This document shows positions 1-6,931 of a stretch of 22,201 nucleotides of DNA, piece by piece. Location of the stretch: assembly GCA_034437275.1 (NCBI GenBank), contig DAOTUD010000106.1:1-22201 (forward strand), read 5' to 3'. A program made the position numbers and the translations under genes. Source of the stretch: TC-15 sp034437275. Lineage in GTDB: Bacteria; Chloroflexota; Anaerolineae; Aggregatilineales; Aggregatilineaceae. The notes under the pieces are model-generated. The model was given only the letters and a program-made list of their open reading frames with translations. It did no database searches and was not told the origin of the DNA. Positions within the stretch are counted from its first letter, which is position 1; the number at the start of each line of letters is the position of its first letter.

Positions 1-145
1 TCTCATCTTGTGCGGTTCAAATTTTACGTGGCGACCTGCTCGCCACAACCGGCTATTTGAAGTTGTTAAGATGCCGCATTGTGCTAACGCTGAGGCTATT
101 CTCCTTCTGACGTTTAGCGCACAATCGTATCTAGTGAATTGTACC

Positions 146-176
146 ATATAAGGCGCTTGTGCGCAGCGCCTTATAT
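146..176. repeat. 12-bp perfect inverted repeat (hairpin)
   Basis: The arms ATATAAGGCGCT and AGCGCCTTATAT pair perfectly around the loop TGTGCGC. No T-run follows on the plus strand (TATCCCC) and none is clear on the minus strand (ATATGGTAC), so it is not a classic intrinsic terminator. It could be a protein-binding palindrome, an RNA stability element or a relic of a repeat. Confidence 0.6.
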
Positions 177-236
177 CCCCATATCTAAAGACAGGGGCTT
201 TACGGCGCATTTTGGTAAGAGTGTGGGAGAGGGCAG

Positions 237-285
237 GGGAAAACGAAAACTCCCCGCGCGTCAGGGATGGCGCGCAGGGAGTTTT
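237..285 (-). terminator. Terminator of the 307-890 gene pair
   Basis: AAAACTCCC (246-254) pairs with GGGAGTTTT (277-285). An inner GCGCG/CGCGC stem closes around a loop of about 10 nt. Read on the minus strand, the stem ends in AGTTTTCGTTTTC, a T-rich tract. It begins about 20 bases beyond the OB-fold gene stop, the expected place for its terminator. Confidence 0.65.
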
Positions 286-306
286 GGCCGGTTGGTTATC
301 GCCGCG

Positions 307-687
307 TCAATCATCCGATGGCACTAACTCCGGGCGGAACTTCGGCCCGTAGACGATGATCCCGCGTTCCCCGTCGGTGCGCAGCTTGCGGACCGTCATC
401 TCGACGCGCATCCCGATTGCGATCGGGCCGTCGATGTCCGTCAGTTGGGCGGTGACCATCGGCCCCTCGTCAAGCTGGACCAGCGCCACATGATACGGCG
501 CGTAGGGTTCGAAATCCTCCGGCGGGGTGGACACGGTCGTGTAGCTGTAGACCGTCCCTTTGCCGGACAGCGGGAACAGCTCGACCTGGCTCTCGTCGGT
601 GACGGGCTGCGCCTGGCGAAACTGGTCCCAATAGGCCAGTTGGTGCTGGATGCGCTGCTGGTAGCTGGTTTTTTCCTGTGTGCCCAT
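307..687 (-). CDS. OB-fold protein of the DUF35 type lacking its zinc ribbon
   Basis: This 126-aa protein resembles the OB-fold half of DUF35 (Zn-ribbon/OB-fold) proteins. These normally partner thiolase-like or HMG-CoA synthase-like enzymes in acyl-CoA metabolism. Seen: an N-terminal amphipathic helix (about residues 8-27), then directly the OB-fold start GKGTVYSYTTV, then AQLTDIDGPIAIGMRVEM and a C-terminal GPKFRP strand. In the family a rubredoxin-like zinc ribbon of about 30 residues with four cysteines sits between helix and OB fold. Here only about 10 residues connect them and the protein has no cysteine. The preceding small gene, 11 bases upstream on the same strand, looks like the missing ribbon in degenerate form. 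AAGGG lies upstream of the ATG as a modest ribosome site. No thiolase is visible in the window, so the partner is unknown. Family assignment is fairly safe; the role is inference. Confidence 0.72.
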   Translation of the reverse strand: MGTQEKTSYQQRIQHQLAYWDQFRQAQPVTDESQVELFPLSGKGTVYSYTTVSTPPEDFEPYAPYHVALVQLDEGPMVTAQLTDIDGPIAIGMRVEMTVRKLRTDGERGIIVYGPKFRPELVPSDD

Positions 688-698
688 ACGTGTTACCC

Positions 699-890
699 TT
701 ACCGGGCGGCCCGGGTGTAGTCGACCTCGACCTCGGCGGTTTGCTCGTTGGTCTGCTTGAACGTGTAAACGCCGTTACGGGACCTGGCGACCGTCTGCTG
801 GGGCAGCATGACTGCGCCGGTCTCCGGGCAGCGGGTGGCTAACAGCTGGCTGCGGCTGGTCTTCAACCGCCAGTTACGTGTGATATCCAT
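699..890 (-). CDS. Small protein resembling a degenerate DUF35 zinc ribbon
   Basis: This is a 63-aa protein. The ATG is preceded by AAAGGAG with 6 bases of spacing, a strong ribosome site that argues for real translation. It ends 11 bases before the OB-fold gene, so the two are surely co-transcribed. The layout W-R then QLLATRCPETGAVMLPQQTV then NGVYTFK follows the DUF35 zinc-ribbon order (a C-x2-C-G, a P-rich turn, a second C-x2-C, then the first OB strand). Only one of the four expected cysteines remains (RCPETG), and the second pair reads VARS. Metal binding is therefore unlikely. It could form a heterodimer with the OB-fold protein and restore the full DUF35 fold from two chains. The family link is by pattern only. 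Confidence 0.6.
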   Translation of the reverse strand: MDITRNWRLKTSRSQLLATRCPETGAVMLPQQTVARSRNGVYTFKQTNEQTAEVEVDYTRAAR

Positions 891-938
891 GAGCTACTCC
901 TTTTGCGTCCAAAAAAGTCACGCGGTTTTGCGTGCGTG

Positions 939-956
939 GTGTATCACACTATACAC
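939..956. promoter_or_regulatory. Inverted repeat upstream of the 699-890 gene
   Basis: GTGTAT and ATACAC are separated by 6 bases (CACACT). The repeat lies 48-66 bases upstream of the small minus-strand gene. Position and symmetry suit a repressor site or promoter overlap; no regulator is identified. Confidence 0.3.
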
Positions 957-964
957 AAAAGCAT

Positions 965-1015
965 CTCTCAAAACCTCTCAGGACGGGGTTTTGATAGCTT
1001 TTGAGAGCTTTTTTT
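965..1015 (+). terminator. Hairpin followed by seven Ts (terminator or attenuator)
   Basis: CTCTCAAAA (965-973) pairs perfectly with TTTTGAGAG (999-1007) and is followed by C and seven Ts. An alternative inner stem AAAACC/GGTTTT overlaps the first arm. No plus-strand gene lies upstream, so it cannot simply end a known transcript. It may act as an attenuator in the leader of the deacetylase at 1133 or end a short transcript. Confidence 0.5.
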
Positions 1016-1132
1016 ATCCCGCTCTGATCTGCCGGGTGACAGAGTCGGCGGGGGGTTTGGGTTGGGCGAAAGACGGGAGCTTATGGCAGAATATATGCGG
1101 AACAACGCAGTCAATTGAAGCGAGGAGATGCT

Positions 1133-1984
1133 ATGCAACGCTGGAAAACGTGGATGGTGATAATCGTGCTGCTGGCCGTGATCCCGGCGGGGGCGGCGCT
1201 GGCACAGAGCGGGAACCCCGGTGTGCACGTCGATCCGCCGGAGGGGCCGTACACGGTGTACCTGACGTTCGACGACGGCCCGTCGAGCACGGTCACGCCG
1301 CAGGTGCTCGACATCCTGGCCGAGTATGACGTCACGGCCACGTTTTTCCTGCACGGGCACCGCATCGAGGGCAACGAAGCACTGGTGCGGCGCATGGTGC
1401 GCGAGGGGCACGCGCTCGGCAACCACCTGTGGCAGCAGGACGGGCTGACGTCCGGCGACGCCACCGACCGGCAGTTCACAGCCTCCTGGCAAAAGACTGA
1501 GGACGCGATCGTGCGCGCGCTGGGGCCGGAACTGGCGGCAGACTACGCCGCGCAGCCGGTGTACCTCGTCCGGCAGCCGGGCGGATCGGCGCGCCCGTTC
1601 CCCGTGCCGGAGGGCGTCGCGGCGATCACGTACAACTGGCACGTCAGTTCCGGCGACTCCGCGCCCTGGAATCCCGGCCCGGACGGCCCCGCCACGCGCC
1701 CCTGGAACTACGTGGTGGGCAACGTGATCTTAAGCTGGTACGAGCCGCACCGCTATTACAGCGTGTACGAATACGGCGACGGCGCGATTGTGCTGATGCA
1801 CGACGTGGCCCCGGTGTTGGTCGCCGCGCTGCCGCCCATCATCGAGGACCTGCAGGACAACGGCGCGTCGTTCGCCGCGCTGCCCCGCCCGGATGACGAG
1901 CCGGCCACCCTGCCGGTGTTGATCGGCGTGCCGCCCAGTTGGTACGAGTACCACGCGCAGCAGGCGGGGGATGATGCTCAGTGA
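1133..1984 (+). CDS. Polysaccharide deacetylase-like protein with altered metal site
   Basis: The protein has 283 aa. The ATG at 1133 is chosen over an in-frame TTG at 1115 because GAGGAG sits 5 bases before it. Residues 6-25 form a signal peptide or anchor (WMVIIVLLAVIPAGAALAQ), so it acts outside the membrane. The NodB-type domain shows motif 1 TFDDGPS (45-51, catalytic Asp and metal Asp), motif 3 RQPGG (147-151) and motif 5 IVLMHD (219-224). Family members hydrolyse N-acetyl groups from peptidoglycan or other GlcNAc polymers and hold a metal with Asp-His-His. Motif 2 here reads GNHLWQQ: His98 is present but the second metal histidine, four residues later, is Gln102. Activity may be changed or lost. 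A second deacetylase with a canonical motif lies at 6932. Confidence 0.85.
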   Translation: MQRWKTWMVIIVLLAVIPAGAALAQSGNPGVHVDPPEGPYTVYLTFDDGPSSTVTPQVLDILAEYDVTATFFLHGHRIEGNEALVRRMVREGHALGNHLWQQDGLTSGDATDRQFTASWQKTEDAIVRALGPELAADYAAQPVYLVRQPGGSARPFPVPEGVAAITYNWHVSSGDSAPWNPGPDGPATRPWNYVVGNVILSWYEPHRYYSVYEYGDGAIVLMHDVAPVLVAALPPIIEDLQDNGASFAALPRPDDEPATLPVLIGVPPSWYEYHAQQAGDDAQ

Positions 1985-2000
1985 GCGTCAGAGATGGCCT

Positions 2001-2038
2001 GAAAAGCCCCTCGCCCCACTTGTATGGGCCGGGGAAAA
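2001..2038 (-). terminator. Probable terminator between convergent genes
   Basis: CCCC (2007-2010) and GCCC (2013-2016) pair with GGGC (2026-2029) and GGGG (2031-2034). On the minus strand the stem is followed by CTTTTC, which suits termination of the aldo/keto reductase that ends at 2101. The T-run is short, so support is moderate. Confidence 0.45.
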
Positions 2039-2100
2039 AGGCAGTTCGCCAACAAGATCGCACGCGGAGCGGGGACTTGTTACGCTGCCATGTCGCGCGG

Positions 2101-2991
2101 TTACTGGTTCGGCGTGTTGAACTCGGTGCCGATGAAGATCGGTTCCTCGGTTTGGGCGCGCTCCTGGATCAGGGCTTCCTGCTCGGCCTGTGACAGCGGC
2201 GTGAAGTTCTCGGCGGCCTTGAGGAAGAGCGGCATCAGGTCGATGTTGCCGACGCTGGGCGCGCCGGTCACGCCCGGCTGCGAGAGCGCGAAGTTTACGC
2301 CCTGCGCGACCATCTCGTAATCCTCGTACGGCTCGTACCAGGGGTCGGGACGGCGCGGTGTCGCCGTCTGCCAGGGGCCTTTGGCCGCGGCCTTGATGAC
2401 CTGCACGCCCAGGTCGCGCTCCTGCGCGATGGCCAGCAGCTTTTCGGCGTCGCGGCGATAGTCCGGGTCGGCGTACAGGCGCGGGTTGAGCGGGAACATC
2501 ACCGCGTCCAGGTCGAAGCGCTCCAGCGCGGCGATCTCGACGGCGGGGGCCTGCATCCCGTGCGAGGTGATGCCCAGGTAGCGCACCACCCCCTGGTCTT
2601 TGGCTTGCTGGAAGGCTTCCATCGCGCCGCCCGGTGCCGATATCTGGTCGAGTATGTCCATCGTGGCGACAGCGTGGAACTGGTGCAGGTCGATCACGTC
2701 GGTGCGCAGCACCTTGAGCGAGTTCTCCAGGTCGGCCCACGCTGCGTCGCGCGTGCGCTCCAGCGTCTTGCAGTTGAGGAAGAACTCGTTGCGGCGCGGC
2801 TCCAGCCAGTTCCCGACGAGGCGCTGCGCGTTGCCGTACTGCGGGGCCACGTCGATGTGATTCACGCCGTGCTCATACGCCAGGTTCAGCGAGTCGTTGG
2901 CGGCGTCCTGCGCCTGGTGCCAGAACGACACCGACCCAAAGATCATCACCGTGCTCATATGGCCTGTGCGGCCAAAACGTCTTTTTTCCAT
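2101..2991 (-). CDS. Aldo/keto reductase family oxidoreductase
   Basis: This 296-aa protein has the family start (RRFGRTGHMSTVMIFG). It also has the likely catalytic tetrad: Asp and Tyr in HIDVAPQYG (about residues 46-53), Lys in FLNCKT (about 75) and His in DLHQFH. Members are monomeric TIM barrels that use NADPH to reduce carbonyl groups. The C-terminal NADP-binding loop (GVTGAPSVGNIDLM) is near the expected place. The length is a little short of the usual 310-330 aa. The start ATG has GAAGGAG about 13 bases upstream, which is long spacing. It lies 51 bases downstream of the HEAT-repeat gene on the same strand and may be read through from the kinase operon or have its own promoter. The substrate cannot be told. 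Confidence 0.87.
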   Translation of the reverse strand: MEKRRFGRTGHMSTVMIFGSVSFWHQAQDAANDSLNLAYEHGVNHIDVAPQYGNAQRLVGNWLEPRRNEFFLNCKTLERTRDAAWADLENSLKVLRTDVIDLHQFHAVATMDILDQISAPGGAMEAFQQAKDQGVVRYLGITSHGMQAPAVEIAALERFDLDAVMFPLNPRLYADPDYRRDAEKLLAIAQERDLGVQVIKAAAKGPWQTATPRRPDPWYEPYEDYEMVAQGVNFALSQPGVTGAPSVGNIDLMPLFLKAAENFTPLSQAEQEALIQERAQTEEPIFIGTEFNTPNQ

Positions 2992-3042
2992 TGTCTCTTT
3001 TGTTCTCCTTCATGCGTTGTATTCTATCTTGATTGTAGCAAA

Positions 3043-4188
3043 CTACGTGCTGGTGTCGTCGCTGACCCCCAGCTTGTGGAGCGCGGTCTGGGCGGCCTGC
3101 TGAACGCGGGGGGCGGGATCGTGGCGCGTGGCCTGCAGCGGCTCGATGGCGCGCGGATCGCCGAGCGTGCCCAGCACGCGCGCCACGTTGGCGCGCGTGT
3201 GCGGATCGTTATTGTACAGCGCTGTGATCAGCGCGTCGATGGCCGGCGGGCCGATGCGCACCAGCGCGCCGCCCGCCCACGACTGCACGTTGGCGGCGGG
3301 GTCGCGCAGTGCGGCGATCAGCACCGGGACGGCGCGCGGATCGCCGATCAGGCCCAGCGCGACCGCTGTCCCGGCGCGCACCGGGGCCGAGATATCCTTC
3401 ATGGCCTCGATCAATGCGCGCACCGCGTGCGGGTCGCCGATCAGACCCAGGGCACGCGCCGCGCTGGCCCGCACCGCCGGGGTGGCGTTGCGCAGCGCCG
3501 TGATCAGCGGCTCGACGGCGCGCGGGTTTTTGATCTGCCCGAGCGCGAGGGCCGCCTGGGTCCGCACCTGGGTGTCGGGATCGTGCAGCAGGCTAATCAG
3601 CGGGTAGATGGCGCGTTTGTCGCCGATCAGGCCCAGGGCGCGCGCCCCCCCGGCGCGGTGCTCCCATTCGGCATGACGCAGCACCGCCACCAGCGGGCGG
3701 ATGGCCGGCTTGCCGATGCGGCCCAGCGCGGCGATGGCCTGCACGCGCACTTCGGAATCCGCGTCGCCGAACATCTCGATCAGGGGGGTGATCGCGCGCC
3801 GGTCGTTCAGGAGGCTGAGCGCCGCCGCCGCGTTGAGGCGCACCAGCGGAGCGGGGTCCTGCAGCGCGGTAATCAACGGCTCGACGGCGCGCAGGTCGCC
3901 AAGCTGCTCGAGGGCATTGGCCGCCCCCGCGCGCGTGCGGGCCTGGGGCGCGTCGGCCAGCGCAGCGATCAGGGCCGGCAGGGCCGGCGGGCCAAGCGCG
4001 GCCAACGCCTGGATGGCGGCCATCCGTTGGGCCGGGTCGTCGTCTCCCAGCAGGTCGACCAGCACGGGGACAGTCTCGGTTGCGTGTTCTGCCAGCGTCG
4101 CGATCACACGCCTGCGTTCGTCCGGATTGGTGGCCAGTGTGTGCACCAGCGCGTGAACGGTCGCGGCGTCGATTGCGTCGTCAGTCAT
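3043..4188 (-). CDS. HEAT/PBS-lyase repeat protein
   Basis: This 381-aa protein is built almost wholly of about eleven 31-residue HEAT repeats of the PBS-lyase type. The recurring pattern is DPRAVEPLI.AL.D...VR..AA.ALG.IG (for example GLIGDPRAVPVLIAALRD and ALGQIKNPRAVEPLITALRN). Such repeats form a curved helical solenoid for protein binding; no catalytic residues are visible. The ATG at 4188 lies inside the end of the kinase gene (ATGACTGA, 8-base overlap), with GAGGG 6 bases upstream. The two are therefore translationally coupled, which suggests that the protein works with the kinase as a scaffold or output partner. A TTG directly before the ATG is a less likely start. There is no signal peptide, so it is cytoplasmic. 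Confidence 0.88.
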   Translation of the reverse strand: MTDDAIDAATVHALVHTLATNPDERRRVIATLAEHATETVPVLVDLLGDDDPAQRMAAIQALAALGPPALPALIAALADAPQARTRAGAANALEQLGDLRAVEPLITALQDPAPLVRLNAAAALSLLNDRRAITPLIEMFGDADSEVRVQAIAALGRIGKPAIRPLVAVLRHAEWEHRAGGARALGLIGDKRAIYPLISLLHDPDTQVRTQAALALGQIKNPRAVEPLITALRNATPAVRASAARALGLIGDPHAVRALIEAMKDISAPVRAGTAVALGLIGDPRAVPVLIAALRDPAANVQSWAGGALVRIGPPAIDALITALYNNDPHTRANVARVLGTLGDPRAIEPLQATRHDPAPRVQQAAQTALHKLGVSDDTST

Positions 4189-6586
4189 CAAGTTCCCTCA
4201 ATTGCTCCTGCAAGCCGGCAGGCGGGCGAATGACGGTCGGTGATGCTTCGGGCGCGTCTTCCTCACGGGCGTCGTCGTCCCGATCACCGTCACCGCCGGG
4301 CGCGCTTTTGCCGCCCAGGCTGACCGTGCCCTCGAAGGGCGAGATACGCTTGGTTTCGGTCGGCGGTGTCAGCGGCAGCGCGATGTAGAAGGTGCTGCCC
4401 GGCATCGCGTCGGGGTCGTAGCCGTCGCTTTCCACCCAGATGCGCCCGCCGTGCCCGTCGAACACGCCTTTGGCAATCGTCAGGCCCAGCCCCGGCCCGG
4501 CCCCCATGAACTTGGTCGCGCCGGTCGAGTGCAGGCTGGGGTCGTGGGCGCGGTAGAATTTCTCGAAGATCAACTCCTGGCTGTCCGCGTCGATGCCGAT
4601 CCCGCTGTCCTGGATCACGATCAGAATTTCGTCGTCTTGCAGCCGCCCGGTGATGTCGATGCGCCCGCCGTCCGGCGTGAATTTGATCGCGTTGAGCACC
4701 ACATTTCGGAAGGCTTGCACCAGTCGCTGCATGTCGGCCTGGATGGGCGGCAGGTCGCGCAGCCCGCGCGCCGAGAGCATCAGCTTGCGGTTGCGCACGG
4801 ATTCGGTCAGCGGCTCGATGGCCATGCGCATCACGTTCTCGATGGAAGTCTGCGTGAAGCGCAGGTCCATCGCGTCCACGTCGAGCTGGCTCACGTCGAG
4901 CATCGCGCCGATCAGGTTTTCCAGCCGGTCGGCGGCTTTGCGCAGGTTGGCGGTCATGCCGCGCAGTTGGTCCTGGTCGAGCATGCCCTGATCGTTCATG
5001 GCTTCCATGATGTCGGTGTAGCCGCGAATCTGGGCCAGGGGGGTACGCAGTTCGTGGCTGGCGATGGTGATGAAGTCGGTCTTCACCTCGTCGAGGTGCT
5101 CAAGCTGCACCTTGGTCGCGGAGAGCACCTGGTTCAGCTCGGCCTGCTCCTGCTCGCGGCGGCGCAGGTCGGCCACCAGGCGCGCGTTGCGCAGCGCGAC
5201 CCCGGCCTGGTTGGCGATGGTCATCAGCAGTTCGAGGTCGGAGTCGGTGAACGGGTCGTCGGATCGCTTGGAGCCGCTGCACAGGATGCCGATCAAATTG
5301 CCCTGCACCACCACCGGCGCGTAGGCGCTCATGCGCATGGCCTTGAAGAAGCCGCGCTCGTCCTGGACGGCGTCATTGTAGGCGCGCCCGAAGTCCAGGT
5401 CGTACTGCAGGACCGGTGCGCGCTCTTTGGCGAGCTGCTTGTGGATCGGGCCGCCGGCCACGATGCGCCCTTTAATGTCCGGAATCTCGCCCAGGCCGTG
5501 CGGCACCGGCTCGATGTGCAGGTTGTCGGGCGTCTCCTGCGTGACCAGGATCAGGCCGCCGCGCCGCACGCGCAGCACCTTCTTGAGCGTGCGCATCGTC
5601 ACCTCGACCAGCGCGTCGAGTTCGACCACGCCGGTGATGTCCTCGCTGAACTGGCGCAGCTGCTGCGACGTCTCTTCGGCGGGCGCACCAAATACGCGGT
5701 TGACGAACGCCTGGGCCAGTGTGCGCAGCGGGATGTAGGCCAGCGCCAGCCCAATCGCCAGCAGCGCCAGCACCACGTAAGCCGTCGCGCTGTCGATGTC
5801 CAGGGCTTGCGCGCCGACCAGCGCCGCGAACAGCATCAGCGCGGTGATCACGGTCAGCACGCCGGTGGCGGTCGCGTGGCGCAGCGTGCGCCGGATGTCG
5901 AACACGCGGTAGACCGACACGCTGTAGGCCGCGCCGGCCAGCCCGACGAACTGCATCCCCCAGCCGACCTCGGCCAGGACATCCGCGCCGCTGGTGCCCA
6001 GGATCGCGCCCAGGAAGACCAACGGAATGAGCATCGCGCCAAAGAGCGCGCGGTTGGCGATCTCCGGCAGCAGCGCGCGGTAGAAGGCGTAGAACGCCAA
6101 CAGCAGCAGCACACCGCCCATCACCGCCCACCCGGCGACCGCGATCACGCCGGGGAGCACCACCGGGTCGTAGATTTTGCCGAGCCAGCCGATCGCACCG
6201 AGGGCCTGGTCGCTGGTGGTGACGGTGGTCACGGCCTGCGCCGCCCACCACACCAGCCCCACGCCCACCCACAGCGCCGCCCCACGATATCGCAGGTAGC
6301 GCAGCATGTGCGCCCCGAACAGCACCAGCACCAGGTTTACCAGGATGATCCCCAGCGCGGGCTGCGTCAGGTGTTCGGGGAACAACGACTCGTATTGGGA
6401 CATGGTGTGCGCGTCGTCCGGCACGCCGTACGCGGCAGCCCCCACCAACGCCGCGCCCAGGGTGAGCATTAACCAGCGCCGGGTCCCATGTCCGGCGGAT
6501 TCCCGGTCGCTGCGGCTTACGATCAGCAGCACCAGCGCGTATGCAACCGCCAGCCCGGCGGGCAAGAGTGTATTTATGCTTGGCAC
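4181..6586 (-). CDS. Membrane sensor histidine kinase with GAF domain
   Basis: This 801-aa hybrid-free sensor kinase starts at a GTG with GGGGGT about 6 bases upstream. Residues 5-290 hold about nine predicted membrane helices, similar in layout to 7TM-type sensor kinases. A GAF domain follows (about 315-475, ending TDSDLELLMTIANQAGVALRNARL), then a short coiled coil. The HisKA H-box has His511 (ASHELRTP). The ATPase domain shows the N box (NVVLNAIKFTPDGG, Asn632), G1 (DSGIGID, 660-666), F box (FEKFYRA) and G2 (GPGLGLTIAKG, about 697-707). A tail of about 55 residues is rich in Asp, Glu, Gly and Pro. It phosphorylates itself and then a response regulator; no regulator gene is nearby. The next gene overlaps its stop and encodes a HEAT-repeat protein, a possible partner. 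The signal is unknown. Confidence 0.93.
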   Translation of the reverse strand: MPSINTLLPAGLAVAYALVLLIVSRSDRESAGHGTRRWLMLTLGAALVGAAAYGVPDDAHTMSQYESLFPEHLTQPALGIILVNLVLVLFGAHMLRYLRYRGAALWVGVGLVWWAAQAVTTVTTSDQALGAIGWLGKIYDPVVLPGVIAVAGWAVMGGVLLLLAFYAFYRALLPEIANRALFGAMLIPLVFLGAILGTSGADVLAEVGWGMQFVGLAGAAYSVSVYRVFDIRRTLRHATATGVLTVITALMLFAALVGAQALDIDSATAYVVLALLAIGLALAYIPLRTLAQAFVNRVFGAPAEETSQQLRQFSEDITGVVELDALVEVTMRTLKKVLRVRRGGLILVTQETPDNLHIEPVPHGLGEIPDIKGRIVAGGPIHKQLAKERAPVLQYDLDFGRAYNDAVQDERGFFKAMRMSAYAPVVVQGNLIGILCSGSKRSDDPFTDSDLELLMTIANQAGVALRNARLVADLRRREQEQAELNQVLSATKVQLEHLDEVKTDFITIASHELRTPLAQIRGYTDIMEAMNDQGMLDQDQLRGMTANLRKAADRLENLIGAMLDVSQLDVDAMDLRFTQTSIENVMRMAIEPLTESVRNRKLMLSARGLRDLPPIQADMQRLVQAFRNVVLNAIKFTPDGGRIDITGRLQDDEILIVIQDSGIGIDADSQELIFEKFYRAHDPSLHSTGATKFMGAGPGLGLTIAKGVFDGHGGRIWVESDGYDPDAMPGSTFYIALPLTPPTETKRISPFEGTVSLGGKSAPGGDGDRDDDAREEDAPEASPTVIRPPAGLQEQLRELDD

Positions 6587-6692
6587 AGAGGCACCCCCGC
6601 ATCAGTGTTTTGGTTGTTCGTTTTACGATCTATCATTGATTGTGTCATGAGTCTATATTAACGCAAGTTGTCCACTCTCGGCGATAGCCCAG

Positions 6693-6845
6693 AGCGTGTT
6701 ATGAACTTACGCAAGTGGATTTTTCCCGTAAGTTTTACCCCTTTCTAAATCCCTCCCCGTAAACGGAGAGGGACTTGCGCTCCCCCCTTTCTCCGCGTGC
6801 GGGGAAAGGGGTCGGGGGATAGGTGTAAAACGTGCATAACAGCCT
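6693..6845 (-). repeat. Diverged, inverted copy of the miniature repeat family
   Basis: Read on the minus strand it follows the same order as the copies at 10734 and 13294. GTTATG comes first, then a TTTTAC..CC block, CCCCGC.CGCGGAGA, AAGTCCCTCTCCGTT, ACGGGGAGGGATTTAG and GGGGTAAA, with a variable end before a closing CATAAC. The outer ends AGCGTGTTATG and CATAACAGCCT match at 9 of 11 positions when paired, and CCAG flanks both sides (6689-6692 and 6846-6849). Exact borders are uncertain because this copy has drifted or belongs to a subfamily with other ends. An internal stem AACTTACG/CGTAAGTT lies in the variable end. Confidence 0.6.
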
Positions 6846-6918
6846 CCAGCGTGGCCCGGCTGCATCCCCAATGTATCACAAATCGGACGGCGGCTGGCCA
6901 TGTGGAGCGCGAGGTTGG

Positions 6919-6924
6919 TATAGT
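6919..6924 (+). promoter_or_regulatory. Possible -10 box of a leaderless or short-leader transcript
   Basis: TATAGT lies only 7 bases before the deacetylase ATG at 6932, and no ribosome-binding site precedes that ATG. If used, the transcript would begin at or near the start codon. No good -35 box is present, so support is weak. Confidence 0.3.
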
Positions 6925-6931
6925 TGGCAGT

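Larger units (their letters stand above)
1..306. other. Non-coding stretch with strong hairpins
   Basis: I see no convincing gene here. The stretch is rich in inverted repeats. There is a 7-bp perfect stem GTGGCGA/TCGCCAC at 28-34/40-46. A looser pairing joins ATTGTG near 78 with CACAAT near 119. A 12-bp perfect stem ATATAAGGCGCT/AGCGCCTTATAT lies at 146-157/165-176 with a 7-nt loop. The last 60 bases contain the terminator of the minus-strand genes to the right. The hairpins could be terminators of genes left of the window or part of a structured RNA, and the sequence alone does not decide. Confidence 0.5.
6587..6931. other. Divergent intergenic region with a repeat copy
   Basis: This 345-base stretch lies between the kinase (minus) and the second deacetylase (plus), so it must hold both promoters. 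Bases 6600-6665 are AT-rich and suit the kinase promoter, but no clear -35/-10 pair was found. Most of 6693-6845 is a diverged copy of the miniature repeat described at 10734 and 13294. No gene is seen. Confidence 0.6.

Noticed and set aside
2560..4233. A 557-codon open frame on the plus strand
   Set aside because: Antisense to the HEAT-repeat protein. Its apparent repeats mirror the HEAT repeats.
4451..6472. A 673-codon open frame on the plus strand
   Set aside because: Antisense to the histidine kinase, whose motifs are complete. The product is His/Gln/Arg rich without motifs.
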